Assembly: GCA_947626425.1 (NCBI GenBank)
Contig: CANQRX010000002.1
Span: 1 to 50,322, forward strand
From: an uncultured Bacilli bacterium
GTDB taxonomy: Bacteria > Bacillota_I > Bacilli_A > RF39 > UBA660
Direction: 5' to 3'
Length of the DNA stretch: 50,322 nt
Shown: in pieces, positions 16,536-25,144 of the stretch
How positions within the stretch are numbered: position 1 is the stretch's first letter
Layout of the letters: every line of letters begins with the position of its first letter
Made by a program: the position numbers and the translations under genes
Notes under the pieces: generated by a model
What the model was told of the DNA's origin: nothing
The model's input: only the letters and a program-made list of their open reading frames with translations
Databases searched by the model: none

Positions 16536-18170
16536 ATGAAATCAGTGTCAATAGGAAACGATGATTTTAGTGATTTAATAAAAAGTAATAGTTATTATGT
16601 CGATAAAACTAATGCTATTGAAGAATTATTAAAAAATAATAAAAAAGTAGTCTTATATACAAGACCGCGAAGATTTGGTAAAAGTTTGTTTATATCAATG
16701 TTAGAACATTTTTTTGACATTGATGAATCTTGTAGTAACAAAGATTTATTTAAAGGATTATATATATCCAAAAGTCCATATTTTAGTGAGTTTGGAAGTT
16801 TCCCAGTTATTAGTTTAACTTTTAAAAATTTAAAACAAAATACTTATGATGAAGTATATGAACAGTTTGTGATGCTTATAGAAAAACTATATACAGAAAA
16901 AAGTTATGTTTTAGAAGTATTAGATGAAGATGAAAAAAATAAATTCAAAAGAATAAAAAGTGGTCAAGCAAAATATAGTGAATATCAAGATTCGTTATTT
17001 CAATTATCAATATGGTTAGAAAGGTATCATCAAAAGAAAGTTGTAATTTTAATTGATGAATATGATGCTCCTATTCAAAGTGGTTATTTGAATGGCTTTT
17101 ATGATAAGGTAATAAATTTAATTAGAAGTGTTTTTTCAGCTTGTTTAAAAACCAATAAATCTTTAAAGATGGGAGTATTAACCGGAGTTTTACGAGTAAG
17201 TAAAGAATCAATTTTCAGTGATTTAAATAATTTAAAGGTATATGATATGATGAGCCTTCATTATCTTGAATCATTTGGTTTTACGGAAAAGGAAACTAAA
17301 GAATTATTAGAATATTATGGTTTAGAATTAACAAGTGATGTTAAAAATTTTTATGATGGATATAGTATGAATGGAGTAAGTATATATAATCCTTGGAGTA
17401 TTCTAAATTATGCTGATGAAAAAATTTTAAATTCGTATTGGATAAATACTTCGGGAAATGATTTAATAATAAAATTATTAAGTGAAACAAGTAAAGAAGT
17501 TAAAATCGACATTGAAAAATTAGCAACTGGAGAAAGTATTTCATTTACCTATAATGATAAATTAACCTATTTAGATTTGGATAAAAAACAAAGTAAAAAT
17601 AATATTTTAAACTTAATGTATGCTTCAGGTTATTTAACAATCGATCAAGTTATTGATGAAGCATTTCGAAAGTACAGCGTAAAGATACCTAATGAAGAAG
17701 TAAAAATATTTATATTAAAAATTATTAGTTATGCTTATGCAAATGATGTAATAGATGAATACGTTAGTAATTTTGGGGAGGCTTTAAAAAATGATAATAA
17801 AGAAGAAATGGAAAAAAGTTTAAATAAAATGTTAGAAAGTATGTCATATATGGTAACTTGCGACAACTTTTATCATGGATATATGTTAGGAATTTTTCAA
17901 GGCTTTTTAAGAGGACAATATATTGTCAAATCAAACCGAGAAGGAGGATTAGGAAGATTTGATGTATTAATTGAGAAAAAAGATCGAAATTTTGGCTGTA
18001 TTTTTGAATTTAAAATAGCTGAGAAAGAAAGTGAAATGGAAAATTTAGCAAGCCTTGCTAAAAAGCAAATGAAAGAAAAAGAATATTACAAAGAATTACA
18101 ATTAGACAAAGTTGAAAATATAAAAGAATATGCTTTAGTATTTTATGAAAAGAAATGTGTTGTTAGGTAA
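16536..18170 (+). CDS. DUF1703-type AAA-ATPase-like / PD-(D/E)XK protein, copy 2
   Basis: A 544-residue near-duplicate of the preceding gene, 15 bases after it, with the same ribosome binding site (GGAGGGATAATATC). Residues 1-108 and about 259-544 are identical to copy 1 at the protein level and almost identical in DNA, but residues about 109-257 differ at many positions (for example QAKYSEYQDSLFQLS here against TVTIEEYKLSIFLLS). This part lies between the P-loop and the end of the ATPase core. The mosaic points to a recent duplication or gene conversion that homogenised the ends while keeping two different middles. Confidence 0.8.
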   Translation: MKSVSIGNDDFSDLIKSNSYYVDKTNAIEELLKNNKKVVLYTRPRRFGKSLFISMLEHFFDIDESCSNKDLFKGLYISKSPYFSEFGSFPVISLTFKNLKQNTYDEVYEQFVMLIEKLYTEKSYVLEVLDEDEKNKFKRIKSGQAKYSEYQDSLFQLSIWLERYHQKKVVILIDEYDAPIQSGYLNGFYDKVINLIRSVFSACLKTNKSLKMGVLTGVLRVSKESIFSDLNNLKVYDMMSLHYLESFGFTEKETKELLEYYGLELTSDVKNFYDGYSMNGVSIYNPWSILNYADEKILNSYWINTSGNDLIIKLLSETSKEVKIDIEKLATGESISFTYNDKLTYLDLDKKQSKNNILNLMYASGYLTIDQVIDEAFRKYSVKIPNEEVKIFILKIISYAYANDVIDEYVSNFGEALKNDNKEEMEKSLNKMLESMSYMVTCDNFYHGYMLGIFQGFLRGQYIVKSNREGGLGRFDVLIEKKDRNFGCIFEFKIAEKESEMENLASLAKKQMKEKEYYKELQLDKVENIKEYALVFYEKKCVVR

Positions 18171-18197
18171 ATAAAAAAACAGGGGGATTGATTTTAA

Positions 18198-18226
18198 TAG
18201 ACTTTAAATCACCTTTTTGATAAAAT
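18198..18226 (+). promoter_or_regulatory. Promoter of the 18253-20323 gene group
   Basis: TAGACT and TAAAAT with a 17-base spacer, 26 bases before the ATG at 18253; AAGGGA is the ribosome binding site. Confidence 0.5.
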
Positions 18227-18252
18227 TGTTAAAGTAATGAAGGGAGCTAGTT

Positions 18253-18768
18253 ATGACTGAAAAATTTGCAAAATTAATGGTAGGTTTATTTGGAACTTGG
18301 ACCTCTACTTTATACGGAAAATATATTATCGTTTTTATTTTATCAATGATTCCCATCTTAGAATTAAGAGGTGGCTTAATTGCTGCTTCCATACTTAATT
18401 TACCAATGTGGCAAAGTTTACTTATTTGTTTTATCGGAAATTTAATTCCTGTCCCTTTAATTTTGTGGTTTATTATGCCTTTATTCGAACGTTTAAAAAA
18501 AAGGAAATTTTTAAAATCGTTTGTAACTAAAATCGAAAAAAAAGCTAATAATAAAAAGGACCAGATTGAAAGATTAAAATATATTGGTTTATTTTTCTTT
18601 GTAGGAGTACCTTTGCCAGGAACAGGAGCTTGGACAGGTAGTTTAATCGCAGCTTTTTTAGGATTAGATAAAAAGAAATCCTTGATAGCTACAAGCTTAG
18701 GAGTGTTAATGGCAGGTATTATCATGCTTTTAGTATCATACGGTGTACTTGGAAATTTAATTAGATAA
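18253..18768 (+). CDS. Small multidrug export-like membrane protein (COG2426)
   Basis: A 171-residue membrane protein of the Sm_multidrug_ex family (PF06695). Family motifs are PILELRGG near residues 36-43 and GVPLPGTGAWTGS near 119-131; about four hydrophobic segments are visible (residues 24-48, 56-78, 112-136, 145-168). The name comes from one archaeal member and true transport activity is unproven for most. It is followed 14 bases later by the PduL gene, then DusB in overlap, suggesting one operon of unrelated functions. Confidence 0.8.
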   Translation: MTEKFAKLMVGLFGTWTSTLYGKYIIVFILSMIPILELRGGLIAASILNLPMWQSLLICFIGNLIPVPLILWFIMPLFERLKKRKFLKSFVTKIEKKANNKKDQIERLKYIGLFFFVGVPLPGTGAWTGSLIAAFLGLDKKKSLIATSLGVLMAGIIMLLVSYGVLGNLIR

Positions 18769-18782
18769 GGAGAATTTAAATT

Positions 18783-19349
18783 ATGAAAACAATAAATGTA
18801 AGTGTTGGCATAAGTAATCGTCATGTTCATTTAACTAAAGAAGTTTATGAATCTTTATTTCATGATGAATGCTTAGCAGAAAGAAAATTAAATCAGCCAG
18901 GCGAATATGTTACAAGTCATTTTGTAACTTTAAAAGGACCAAAAGGAACAATTGAACATGTTCGAGTTATGGGACCCACTAGGGTCTATAATCAAGTAGA
19001 AGTTTCTTATTCAGATGCTTTTGAATTAGGCGTAAATCCGCCTGTTGTTAGAAGTGGCAATTTAGAAAATGCTGAAGATATAACAATAATTTATGAAAAT
19101 AAAGAAATTGTTTTAGAAAAATCCTGCATCATTGCGGAAAGTCATCTTCATATGAATCCTATAGACGCCAAAAAAATGGGTTTTGTTGATAAACAAATTG
19201 TACCAATAAAAATAAATTCAGTTCGGAAAGGAACAATTGAAGCTTTTGTTAAGATAACCCCAAATGGTTTTTTTGAACTTCATATTGACCGCGACCAAGC
19301 CAATTGTTTCTTATTAAAAAATAATGATCTTGTGGAAGCAAAATTATGA
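18783..19349 (+). CDS. pduL: PduL-type phosphate acyltransferase
   Basis: A 188-residue protein with the PduL (PF06130) double beta-barrel pattern: VSVGISNRHVHLT at the N-terminus gives the first metal-binding His pair, PGEYVTSHFVTLKGPKG follows, then RVMGPTRVYNQVEVSYSDA and ESHLHMNPIDA with the further His residues. PduL exchanges acyl-CoA and acyl phosphate (propanoyl or acetyl) and can replace Pta. There is no microcompartment targeting extension and no pdu neighbours, so it probably acts as a cytosolic phosphotransacetylase in acetate fermentation. AGGAG precedes the ATG and the end overlaps the start of the DusB gene (ATGA). Confidence 0.85.
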   Translation: MKTINVSVGISNRHVHLTKEVYESLFHDECLAERKLNQPGEYVTSHFVTLKGPKGTIEHVRVMGPTRVYNQVEVSYSDAFELGVNPPVVRSGNLENAEDITIIYENKEIVLEKSCIIAESHLHMNPIDAKKMGFVDKQIVPIKINSVRKGTIEAFVKITPNGFFELHIDRDQANCFLLKNNDLVEAKL

Positions 19350-20323
19350 GTTTTTTTATCAAAAATGTCGAAATTAAAAATCCTGTTTGTCTAGCACCCA
19401 TGGCTGGTTATTCAAATACCAGTTTTCGGAAAATAATTAAGCAAATGGGGGCTGGTTTAATTTTTTGCGAAATGGTTAGCGATAAAGCTTTAGTTTATCA
19501 AAATGCCAAAACCCTAAAAATGTTAAAAATGAGTGAAGAAGAACGGCCAATTGCCCAACAAATATTTGGAAGTGATATCCCATCTTTCGTTGGAGCTGCC
19601 AAAATTGTGGAAGAAAAAATGAAGCCTGATATTATTGATATTAATATGGGTTGTCCTGTTCCTAAAGTTGCAATCGGGGCTCAAGCGGGAAGTGCTTTAT
19701 TAAAAGACCCTGACAAAATATATGAAATAGTGAAATCTGTTGTTGAAAATGTTGATGTTCCCGTAACTGTAAAAATAAGAAGTGGTTGGGACGAACAACA
19801 TATAAATGCAGTATTAGTTGCCAAAAAAATCGAACAAGCTGGAGCTAGTGCTATTACAATCCATGCTAGAACAAGAAGTCAAGGTTATTCCGGTAAAGCA
19901 GATTGGAATATTATAAAACAAGTAAAAGAAAGTGTAAAAATTCCCGTCATTGGCAATGGTGATGTAACAACACCTTTTTTAGCCAAAAAAATGCTTGATG
20001 AAACCGGTTGCGATGGGGTAATGATAGGCCGAGGTGCCCTAGGGAACCCTTGGTTAATCAAAGAATGCGTTGCCTATATAGAAAATAAAGAAATTTTACC
20101 ACCAGTTTCTAATCAAGAAAAAATAGCTATGATGAAATATCATTTTGAATTATTAAAACAAGATAAATCTTTAGAAGTGGCTTTATTAGAAATAAGATCA
20201 AATATATTATTTTATTTAAAAGGAATGCCTAATAATAAAGAAATAAAAAATAAAATTTGTAATTGTCACACTGAACAAGAAATTTTTGCAGTTTTAGATG
20301 AATACAAAAAATCTTTAGAATAA
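19346..20323 (+). CDS. dusB: tRNA-dihydrouridine synthase (DusB-like)
   Basis: A 325-residue FMN-dependent TIM-barrel enzyme that reduces uridine in the tRNA D-loop. Signature segments: LAPMAGYSNTSFR near the N-terminus, CEMVSDKAL, AQQIFGSD, then DINMGCPVPKV with the active-site Cys, and ITIHARTRSQGYSG plus VIGNGDV and GVMIGRGALGNPW for FMN phosphate binding. The length fits DusB of Firmicutes. It overlaps the pduL stop by four bases and is followed by a HipA-like gene after 25 bases. Confidence 0.9.
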   Translation: MSFFIKNVEIKNPVCLAPMAGYSNTSFRKIIKQMGAGLIFCEMVSDKALVYQNAKTLKMLKMSEEERPIAQQIFGSDIPSFVGAAKIVEEKMKPDIIDINMGCPVPKVAIGAQAGSALLKDPDKIYEIVKSVVENVDVPVTVKIRSGWDEQHINAVLVAKKIEQAGASAITIHARTRSQGYSGKADWNIIKQVKESVKIPVIGNGDVTTPFLAKKMLDETGCDGVMIGRGALGNPWLIKECVAYIENKEILPPVSNQEKIAMMKYHFELLKQDKSLEVALLEIRSNILFYLKGMPNNKEIKNKICNCHTEQEIFAVLDEYKKSLE

Positions 20324-20348
20324 TGACTAATATAGATGGAGGCAAAAT

Positions 20349-21206
20349 ATGATTGATTTTACAAATGCTAAAGAAGAAATGAATAGTTATAAAGGTTCAG
20401 AAAAAAAGAAAACTTTAATTTATGACAATAAAAGATATTTAGTGAAATTTCCTGATCCAATAAGAAAAAAAAATAAAAATATTTCTTACATAAATAACGC
20501 TTTTTCTGAATATGTTGGAAGTAATATATTTAAGCTGGTGGGTTTTGAAACCCAAAATACAATATTGGGAGTTTATAAATATAATGATAAAGTTAAAATT
20601 GTATGTGCTTGTGAAGATTTTACTGATAAAAATCATGAATTATATGAGTTTGAAAATTTAGTTTTAAGTAGCAATCCTGATAAACAAATTAAAACAGAAT
20701 TAAAAGATATATTAGAAGTAATAGAAAATAGCAAATTATTAAATAAAAAAGATATAATTGAAAAATTTTGGGATATGTTTGTGATTGATAGTTTAATTGG
20801 CAATCCAGATCGCCATAATGGAAATTGGGGTTTTTTAGTAAACAAGCAAACAAATGATATTAAATTTTCACCAATTTTTGATTGTGGTTCGTGTTTAAAT
20901 CCGATGTTAGAAGATGAAGAATTACAAAAACTAACTGAAACAGAATTAAAAAATATAGCTATTAATTGTTATTCATGTTTTACTCAAAATAATAAAAAAA
21001 TAAATTATTTTTTATATATTAAAAGTTTAAAAAATGAAAATTGCAATAAAGCTATTACTCGTAATTTTAAAAAAATTGATATAAATGAAATTAACAATTT
21101 TTTAGATAATATGGATTTAATATCAAATGTTAGAAAAGAATTTTATAAAAAAATTATTAATTTAAGATATGAGATATTAAAAAAAGTTTTTAATGTTTTA
21201 AATTAA
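20349..21206 (+). CDS. HipA-like Ser/Thr protein kinase
   Basis: A 285-residue protein of the HipA C-terminal / CtkA-like kinase group. After an N-terminal beta-rich lobe (KTLIYDNKRYLVKFPDP with the ATP-site lysine), the catalytic loop is SLIGNPDRHNGNWGF near residues 150-164 and the metal-binding motif is SPIFDCGSCLNP near 175-186. HipA kinases phosphorylate targets such as glutamyl-tRNA synthetase; no HipB-type DNA-binding partner lies upstream, so a toxin-antitoxin role is not shown. GGAGG precedes the ATG. It sits directly upstream of a phase-variable DGR-type surface gene, and its own codon use is strongly A/T-rich. Confidence 0.8.
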   Translation: MIDFTNAKEEMNSYKGSEKKKTLIYDNKRYLVKFPDPIRKKNKNISYINNAFSEYVGSNIFKLVGFETQNTILGVYKYNDKVKIVCACEDFTDKNHELYEFENLVLSSNPDKQIKTELKDILEVIENSKLLNKKDIIEKFWDMFVIDSLIGNPDRHNGNWGFLVNKQTNDIKFSPIFDCGSCLNPMLEDEELQKLTETELKNIAINCYSCFTQNNKKINYFLYIKSLKNENCNKAITRNFKKIDINEINNFLDNMDLISNVRKEFYKKIINLRYEILKKVFNVLN

Positions 21207-21221
21207 ACATAATAAAACATC

Positions 21222-21250
21222 TTGAAAAAAGAAAGTTATTAACTTATAAT
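21222..21250 (+). promoter_or_regulatory. Promoter of phase-variable surface gene A
   Basis: TTGAAA, 17-base spacer, TATAAT: near-consensus. The sequence from here to the G tract is nearly the same as that of gene C (46466-46627), including the spacer end GTTATTAACT. Confidence 0.85.
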
Positions 21251-21280
21251 TTTAATAGAAAATAGGAAGGAAAAAGATAA

Positions 21281-22661
21281 ATGAAAATAGAAAATTATAA
21301 GTTAAAAACAAGTAAAAAAGCAAAAATATTGATTGGAAGTATGGTAGGAATAATGGCTCTAGGGGGGGGGGTATCTACTAAATAAAAGTTTAGGAAAATA
21401 CCAAGTCGAACAAAGTTTTCCCATAATGAATGGGAAAATTCAAGCAAACAGTGGTGATGTTTCAATCATTGCTATTAAAGTTGATGGAGCTGTAGTAGAT
21501 GAAATTCCAGCTAAAGGTTCAGGAAAATATTTTGAAAGTGCGGAATGTTCAAATGGAGCTACGGGATCATGGGATCGAACGAATTGGCAATTTTTATTAA
21601 ATACAACCAAAAAAACCAAATGTACATTAAATTTTACAACAACAAAAAGTACAACTGGTGAACAAAGTGGTGCAAGTAAAATGGAAGATTTATTATCTCA
21701 AGAAGAAGATAAAGGATCAGGAATAACTATTGTCAGTGATGATAATAACATTAGATATATTGGTCAAAATCCTAGTAACTATATTTATTTTAATTGTAAA
21801 GATAGTACAACTCAAAACGCCGAAAATTGTGAAACATGGCGAATAATAGGATTAATGGATGGAATAAAAACCAAAGCCGGAAAAACGGAAAGATTGTTAA
21901 AAATCATAAGAGAAAAATTACCTGTTTCTTTAAGTTGGGACTCATCTGCTTCTAGTGTAAATCAAGGCTATGGAGTAAATGAATGGAGTCAAGCAGATTT
22001 AATGACTGTCTTAAATGGCGATTATTTTAAAGGCCAAAAAGGAACTGATAAATGTTATAGTAGTTCTGGCGTATCAACAACAGACTGTCCAGATTGGATC
22101 CAGTATGGTTTAAAAAAATCAGCCCAAGATATGATCGAAGAAGTGGTTTGGAATACGGGAACGGCCGCAGTAACAGAAAACACTTGGGAAAAAGGAAATA
22201 TGCCAGTAGTTCAATATATATGGGAACGAAGTGATTTTACAGGAAAGCAATGTAATGGTGGAAGTTATTGTAACGACGATGTTCAAAGACAAACCACATG
22301 GGAAGGCAAAGTAGGTTTGATGTATCCATCGGACTATGGTTATGCCACCGATGGTGGGAAAGACCAAGTGAAAAGAATGCAATGTTTATATACACCATTA
22401 TATGATTGGAATGATAACAGTAATTGTTATAGTAATGATTGGCTATATGATAGTCAAAATTATCAATGGACAATGACTCCTGCGCCGTATTCTTCGTATG
22501 CTAGCGCTGTGTTCATTGTCCACGCAATCGGGCGTGTCTACTACCGCAATGCCTACAATGCTAACGCGGCTCGCCCCGTCGTTTATTTAAAGTCTTCGGT
22601 AAAAATTACTGGGGGGACAGGCTCTGATTCTGATCCATTTCAATTAAAATTAGAAGAATAA
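21281..22661 (+). CDS. Surface protein A with C-terminal DGR-type variable domain; phase-OFF at a G10 tract
   Basis: The ATG at 21281 (AGGAAGG upstream) begins MKIENYKLKTSKKAKI, a basic stretch then a hydrophobic anchor, and runs into ten G (21362-21371). With ten G it stops at 21383-21385 after 34 codons; with nine G it would read on as LGGGYLLNKSLGKYQVEQSF into the long frame to 22661, giving about 459 residues. The extracellular part has paired cysteines, a WRIIGLMDG block, VGLMYPSDYGYATDGG and a C-terminal WTMTP...RPVVYLKSS segment shared with genes B and C. That end looks like the C-type-lectin-fold ligand-binding domain of DGR target proteins. The ligand is unknown. It is present as an OFF allele here. 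Confidence 0.8.
21362..21371 (+). repeat. G10 homopolymer: translational phase-variation tract of gene A
   Basis: Ten consecutive G in a genome with otherwise few G runs, placed after the codon for Leu27 inside the membrane-anchor region. Slippage to nine (or twelve) G restores the frame. Confidence 0.85.
22467..22599 (+). other. DGR-type variable region (VR) of gene A
   Basis: GC-rich, A-poor codons appear abruptly in an AT-rich gene. The segment has the same order of fixed blocks as genes B and C (ttc..gtc..., ggg.gtc, cccgtcgt, tat) but a different sequence between them. Most putative variable codons end in C or T (att, cac, cgt, tac, tac, cgc, aat, tac, aat, aac), as expected if they derive from AAC/AAT codons in a template. 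It appears to have been written from another template than B and C. Confidence 0.6.
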
Positions 22662-22701
22662 TAAAATTTTTAAACTTTGCTAATTCAAACTACTTCTTTT
22701 G

Positions 22702-22710
22702 TGATATAAT
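22702..22710 (+). promoter_or_regulatory. Extended -10 promoter for the 22735 gene
   Basis: TGATATAAT gives a perfect TATAAT (22705-22710) with the TG extension, 24 bases before the ATG; no good -35 is seen. Confidence 0.5.
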
Positions 22711-22734
22711 CTTCTTAAGAATAGGGGTTAGATT

Positions 22735-23448
22735 ATGGAAGAATTAAAATTAAAAATGAAAGAATTAGAACTTTTAACATTAACACTCACTGATATTTAT
22801 TATAAATATGATATGATTTTAAGCAAAATCAAAGAAATTGAAGAATTATTAAAGAAAACTGAATATCAAGAGCATTATAAAATAATAATATGGCTTAAAA
22901 AAATTGGTGAAGATATAGCTAATTTTAAAAACGAAGAAATTTTAGTTGATAAAGAATTTAAATTAAAATTAGAAAATTTAGTTCATTTTTTAGTAAAATA
23001 TGACAAAATTTCGCAAAAACTTATTGATATAGATTTAGCTAAAAACGAAAAAATAAAAAAACAAATTAATAATTTATATCAAAGTTTGTTTCATAATCAA
23101 ACATTACTAATTAAAGAAGAGGCTGTTGATATTGATTTTGATAGTATAGTTCCTTATTTTAAAGAACAAGCAAATCATGATTTAAATTTTAAAATAAAAA
23201 TTAATTTAGATACAAAATTTTATTTGGATAGTGATTTTAAGGGTGTTTATACAACTTGCTTATATAATCCACGTTTAAAAAGAGATATAGTTGGTTATAG
23301 TCTAATAAAAGATAGCAAAATTACTGAAGTTTTTGATATTGAAAAAGTAAAGGAACTTTTAACATCTTCTTGGAAAATTTTAGGAGTTAAATTATCTTGT
23401 CAAAATATCTTTGAAGGTTGGTGTCTTTTAAAAGATATATCTATGTAA
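22735..23448 (+). CDS. Hypothetical helical protein
   Basis: A 237-residue protein I do not recognise. The first about 125 residues are charged and probably helical with heptad-like Leu/Ile spacing (coiled coil). Residues about 140-235 look alpha/beta, with alternating hydrophobic strands (DLNFKIKINLDTKFYLD, then IVGYSLIKDSKITEVF) and a Cys/Trp-containing end (CQNIFEGWCLL). No signal peptide or membrane segment. It has its own extended -10 promoter, and the convergent metallophosphoesterase gene ends 17 bases downstream. Its position after gene A is the only context clue. Confidence 0.6.
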   Translation: MEELKLKMKELELLTLTLTDIYYKYDMILSKIKEIEELLKKTEYQEHYKIIIWLKKIGEDIANFKNEEILVDKEFKLKLENLVHFLVKYDKISQKLIDIDLAKNEKIKKQINNLYQSLFHNQTLLIKEEAVDIDFDSIVPYFKEQANHDLNFKIKINLDTKFYLDSDFKGVYTTCLYNPRLKRDIVGYSLIKDSKITEVFDIEKVKELLTSSWKILGVKLSCQNIFEGWCLLKDISM

Positions 23449-23465
23449 AGCCCTTTAATCACTTT

Positions 23466-24311
23466 TTAAATGATTCGATAACAATATATTGAAGGTATAT
23501 TAAATAATCTTACCGAAAAGTTTTGAGTACCTATACCATTATTGACAAAAACAACTGAATTATGATATTTGTACTCTCCTTTTTGAAATTCTTTGGTGTG
23601 AGTGTTATTAATTAACCCGCCAATCCCTGGCAATCTTACTAATCCTCCTAAAGAATGTCCACTGAAAAGATAATCGACCTTATCACTAATTTTTGTAATA
23701 ACTTCCGGTTCATGGCTTAAAAATAACTGTAAGCCTTCCTTTTTTTCTTGCATTAATTTTTCATAGTCCGGTGTAAATCGCGAAATAGAAGATATTCCAT
23801 TAATATAAATAGGCGTGTTTCCTTGATAAAAAATTGTTTTTCTTTCTCCATCTAAAATTGTGAAACCAGCTTCATTCATAATTTCCTTATAAAGATCAAC
23901 TTTGTCAGCATCATAATCACCAATCACCGCAAATTTATTTAATGATGCAGAAATGTTTTTTAAAGTCTTTTTTAAAAAGGCAATATTATTTTCCGATAAA
24001 GTAATATAGGTATCAAAAAGGTCACCTGAAAATAAAACTAAATCAGGTTTTGTTTCATTTATTTTAGTAACTACTTTTTCTAATTCTTTTTCATTTGTCG
24101 TTCGGCCAAAATGAATATCCGAAAAATGTGTAATTGTAAATCCTTTAAAAGAACTTGGAATAGCATTACTTGTTAAATTAAAATCTTTAACAATGACTAA
24201 TTTTGGTTCAATATAATGCATATAACTATATATTAAAATAATTATTAAAAATAATATAATTAAGTATTTTTTAAAAAAATGCTTTTTTTTACTTTCTTGT
24301 ATTTCTTCCAT
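23466..24311 (-). CDS. Membrane-anchored calcineurin-like metallophosphoesterase (YaeI/YkuE-like)
   Basis: A 281-residue protein with one N-terminal membrane segment (about residues 15-33) and an exposed phosphoesterase domain. Motifs in order: THFSDIHFG, LVLFSGDLFD, VIGDYDAD, LSHEPE and FSGHSLGG. In active relatives these read DxH, GDxxD, GNHD, H and GHTHGG. Here the Asn of GNHD is Asp and the second His of the last motif is Leu, so metal binding may be altered. YkuE/YaeI relatives act on lipid phosphates. The start at 24311 has AGGAG seven bases upstream. It lies three codons downstream of the CPBP protease gene, likely one operon. Confidence 0.8.
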   Translation of the reverse strand: MEEIQESKKKHFFKKYLIILFLIIILIYSYMHYIEPKLVIVKDFNLTSNAIPSSFKGFTITHFSDIHFGRTTNEKELEKVVTKINETKPDLVLFSGDLFDTYITLSENNIAFLKKTLKNISASLNKFAVIGDYDADKVDLYKEIMNEAGFTILDGERKTIFYQGNTPIYINGISSISRFTPDYEKLMQEKKEGLQLFLSHEPEVITKISDKVDYLFSGHSLGGLVRLPGIGGLINNTHTKEFQKGEYKYHNSVVFVNNGIGTQNFSVRLFNIPSIYCYRII

Positions 24312-24320
24312 GGGCAACTC

Positions 24321-25016
24321 CTAAAACAAATTTAAAATTAAAATTAAGCCAATTGTTAAGGCATTATGAAAAATATGGCTTATTATACTTGTATAAATAC
24401 AATCTGTTTCATAATAAGCATTTGCAAAAAAATAACCTAAACTTCCATAAGGTAAAATATAGACAATTTCCTTAAAAAATTGAAGCATATTTGTTAAATC
24501 AAGATTATTAATAACGTGTCCTAATCCAAAAAGAAAAGCTGTAAAAATTAAAAATGCTTGTTTATTTTTAAAAGCTTTTTTAAAACTTTTTCGAAAAACA
24601 ATTTCTTCTAAAATAGGTCCTAAAATAACCATAGCTATAACAGACAAAAATAAATAATTTTCTAAAAATTCACGATTTTGTTGTTCATTAACGGGCATAT
24701 TATTATTGAAAAAAGCAAGTATCAAAATATTAAAAAGAACCATAAATAAAAAACCTTTTAACCAATTTTTTAAAGCAATTTTGCCAAATTTTTGCCAATT
24801 TTTAGTAAAATTATGCCATTCGTTAATTAAACTTTTACGATACATAAAAAAGATAATAAAAAATTCAATAAGATAAATAATTACATTTAAAAGCGCTAAA
24901 TTAATCGCTGATGTATCTTTAAAAAAAATGACAACACCAAGCCCAACAAACATCGGAATTATTATTAAGTAAAGAATTATTGTTCCAAAACCTTTGCCTA
25001 ATTCTTTAAAATTCAT
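24321..25016 (-). CDS. CPBP family intramembrane metalloprotease
   Basis: A 231-residue polytopic membrane protein (about seven hydrophobic stretches) with the CPBP/Abi catalytic motifs: EEIVFR near residue 140 (EExxxR), FLFGLGH near 165 (FxxxH) and HIFHN near 215 (HxxxN). Family members include eukaryotic-type CAAX proteases and bacteriocin-immunity proteins; the substrate here is unknown. GAAGGTGAG precedes the ATG on the minus strand. It is the first gene of a two-gene unit with the metallophosphoesterase. Confidence 0.85.
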   Translation of the reverse strand: MNFKELGKGFGTIILYLIIIPMFVGLGVVIFFKDTSAINLALLNVIIYLIEFFIIFFMYRKSLINEWHNFTKNWQKFGKIALKNWLKGFLFMVLFNILILAFFNNNMPVNEQQNREFLENYLFLSVIAMVILGPILEEIVFRKSFKKAFKNKQAFLIFTAFLFGLGHVINNLDLTNMLQFFKEIVYILPYGSLGYFFANAYYETDCIYTSIISHIFHNALTIGLILILNLF

Positions 25017-25144
25017 TTTCTCACCTTCTATTAACTAAATTAATATTACCATACATATAATGAAATTTAAAGTTTTAAAAAGTAAAGTAGTTGAAAAATA
25101 ATGATAATTTTGATAAAGTTATATTAAGAATTGAGGCGAAGATA

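Noticed and set aside
14886..18170. Transposase or insertion sequence to explain the duplicate genes
   Set aside because: No transposase, terminal inverted repeats or target duplications are seen; it is a direct tandem gene duplication.
18204..18830. A 208-codon open frame on the minus strand
   Set aside because: It lies antisense to the COG2426 membrane protein and the start of pduL, both with clear motifs; it has no ribosome binding site or family.
21281..22661. Genes A and C as plain pseudogenes or assembly errors
   Set aside because: Two separate genes have the same G10 at the same codon, with intact promoters, anchors and long downstream frames; phase variation explains this better, though read-level checks are needed.
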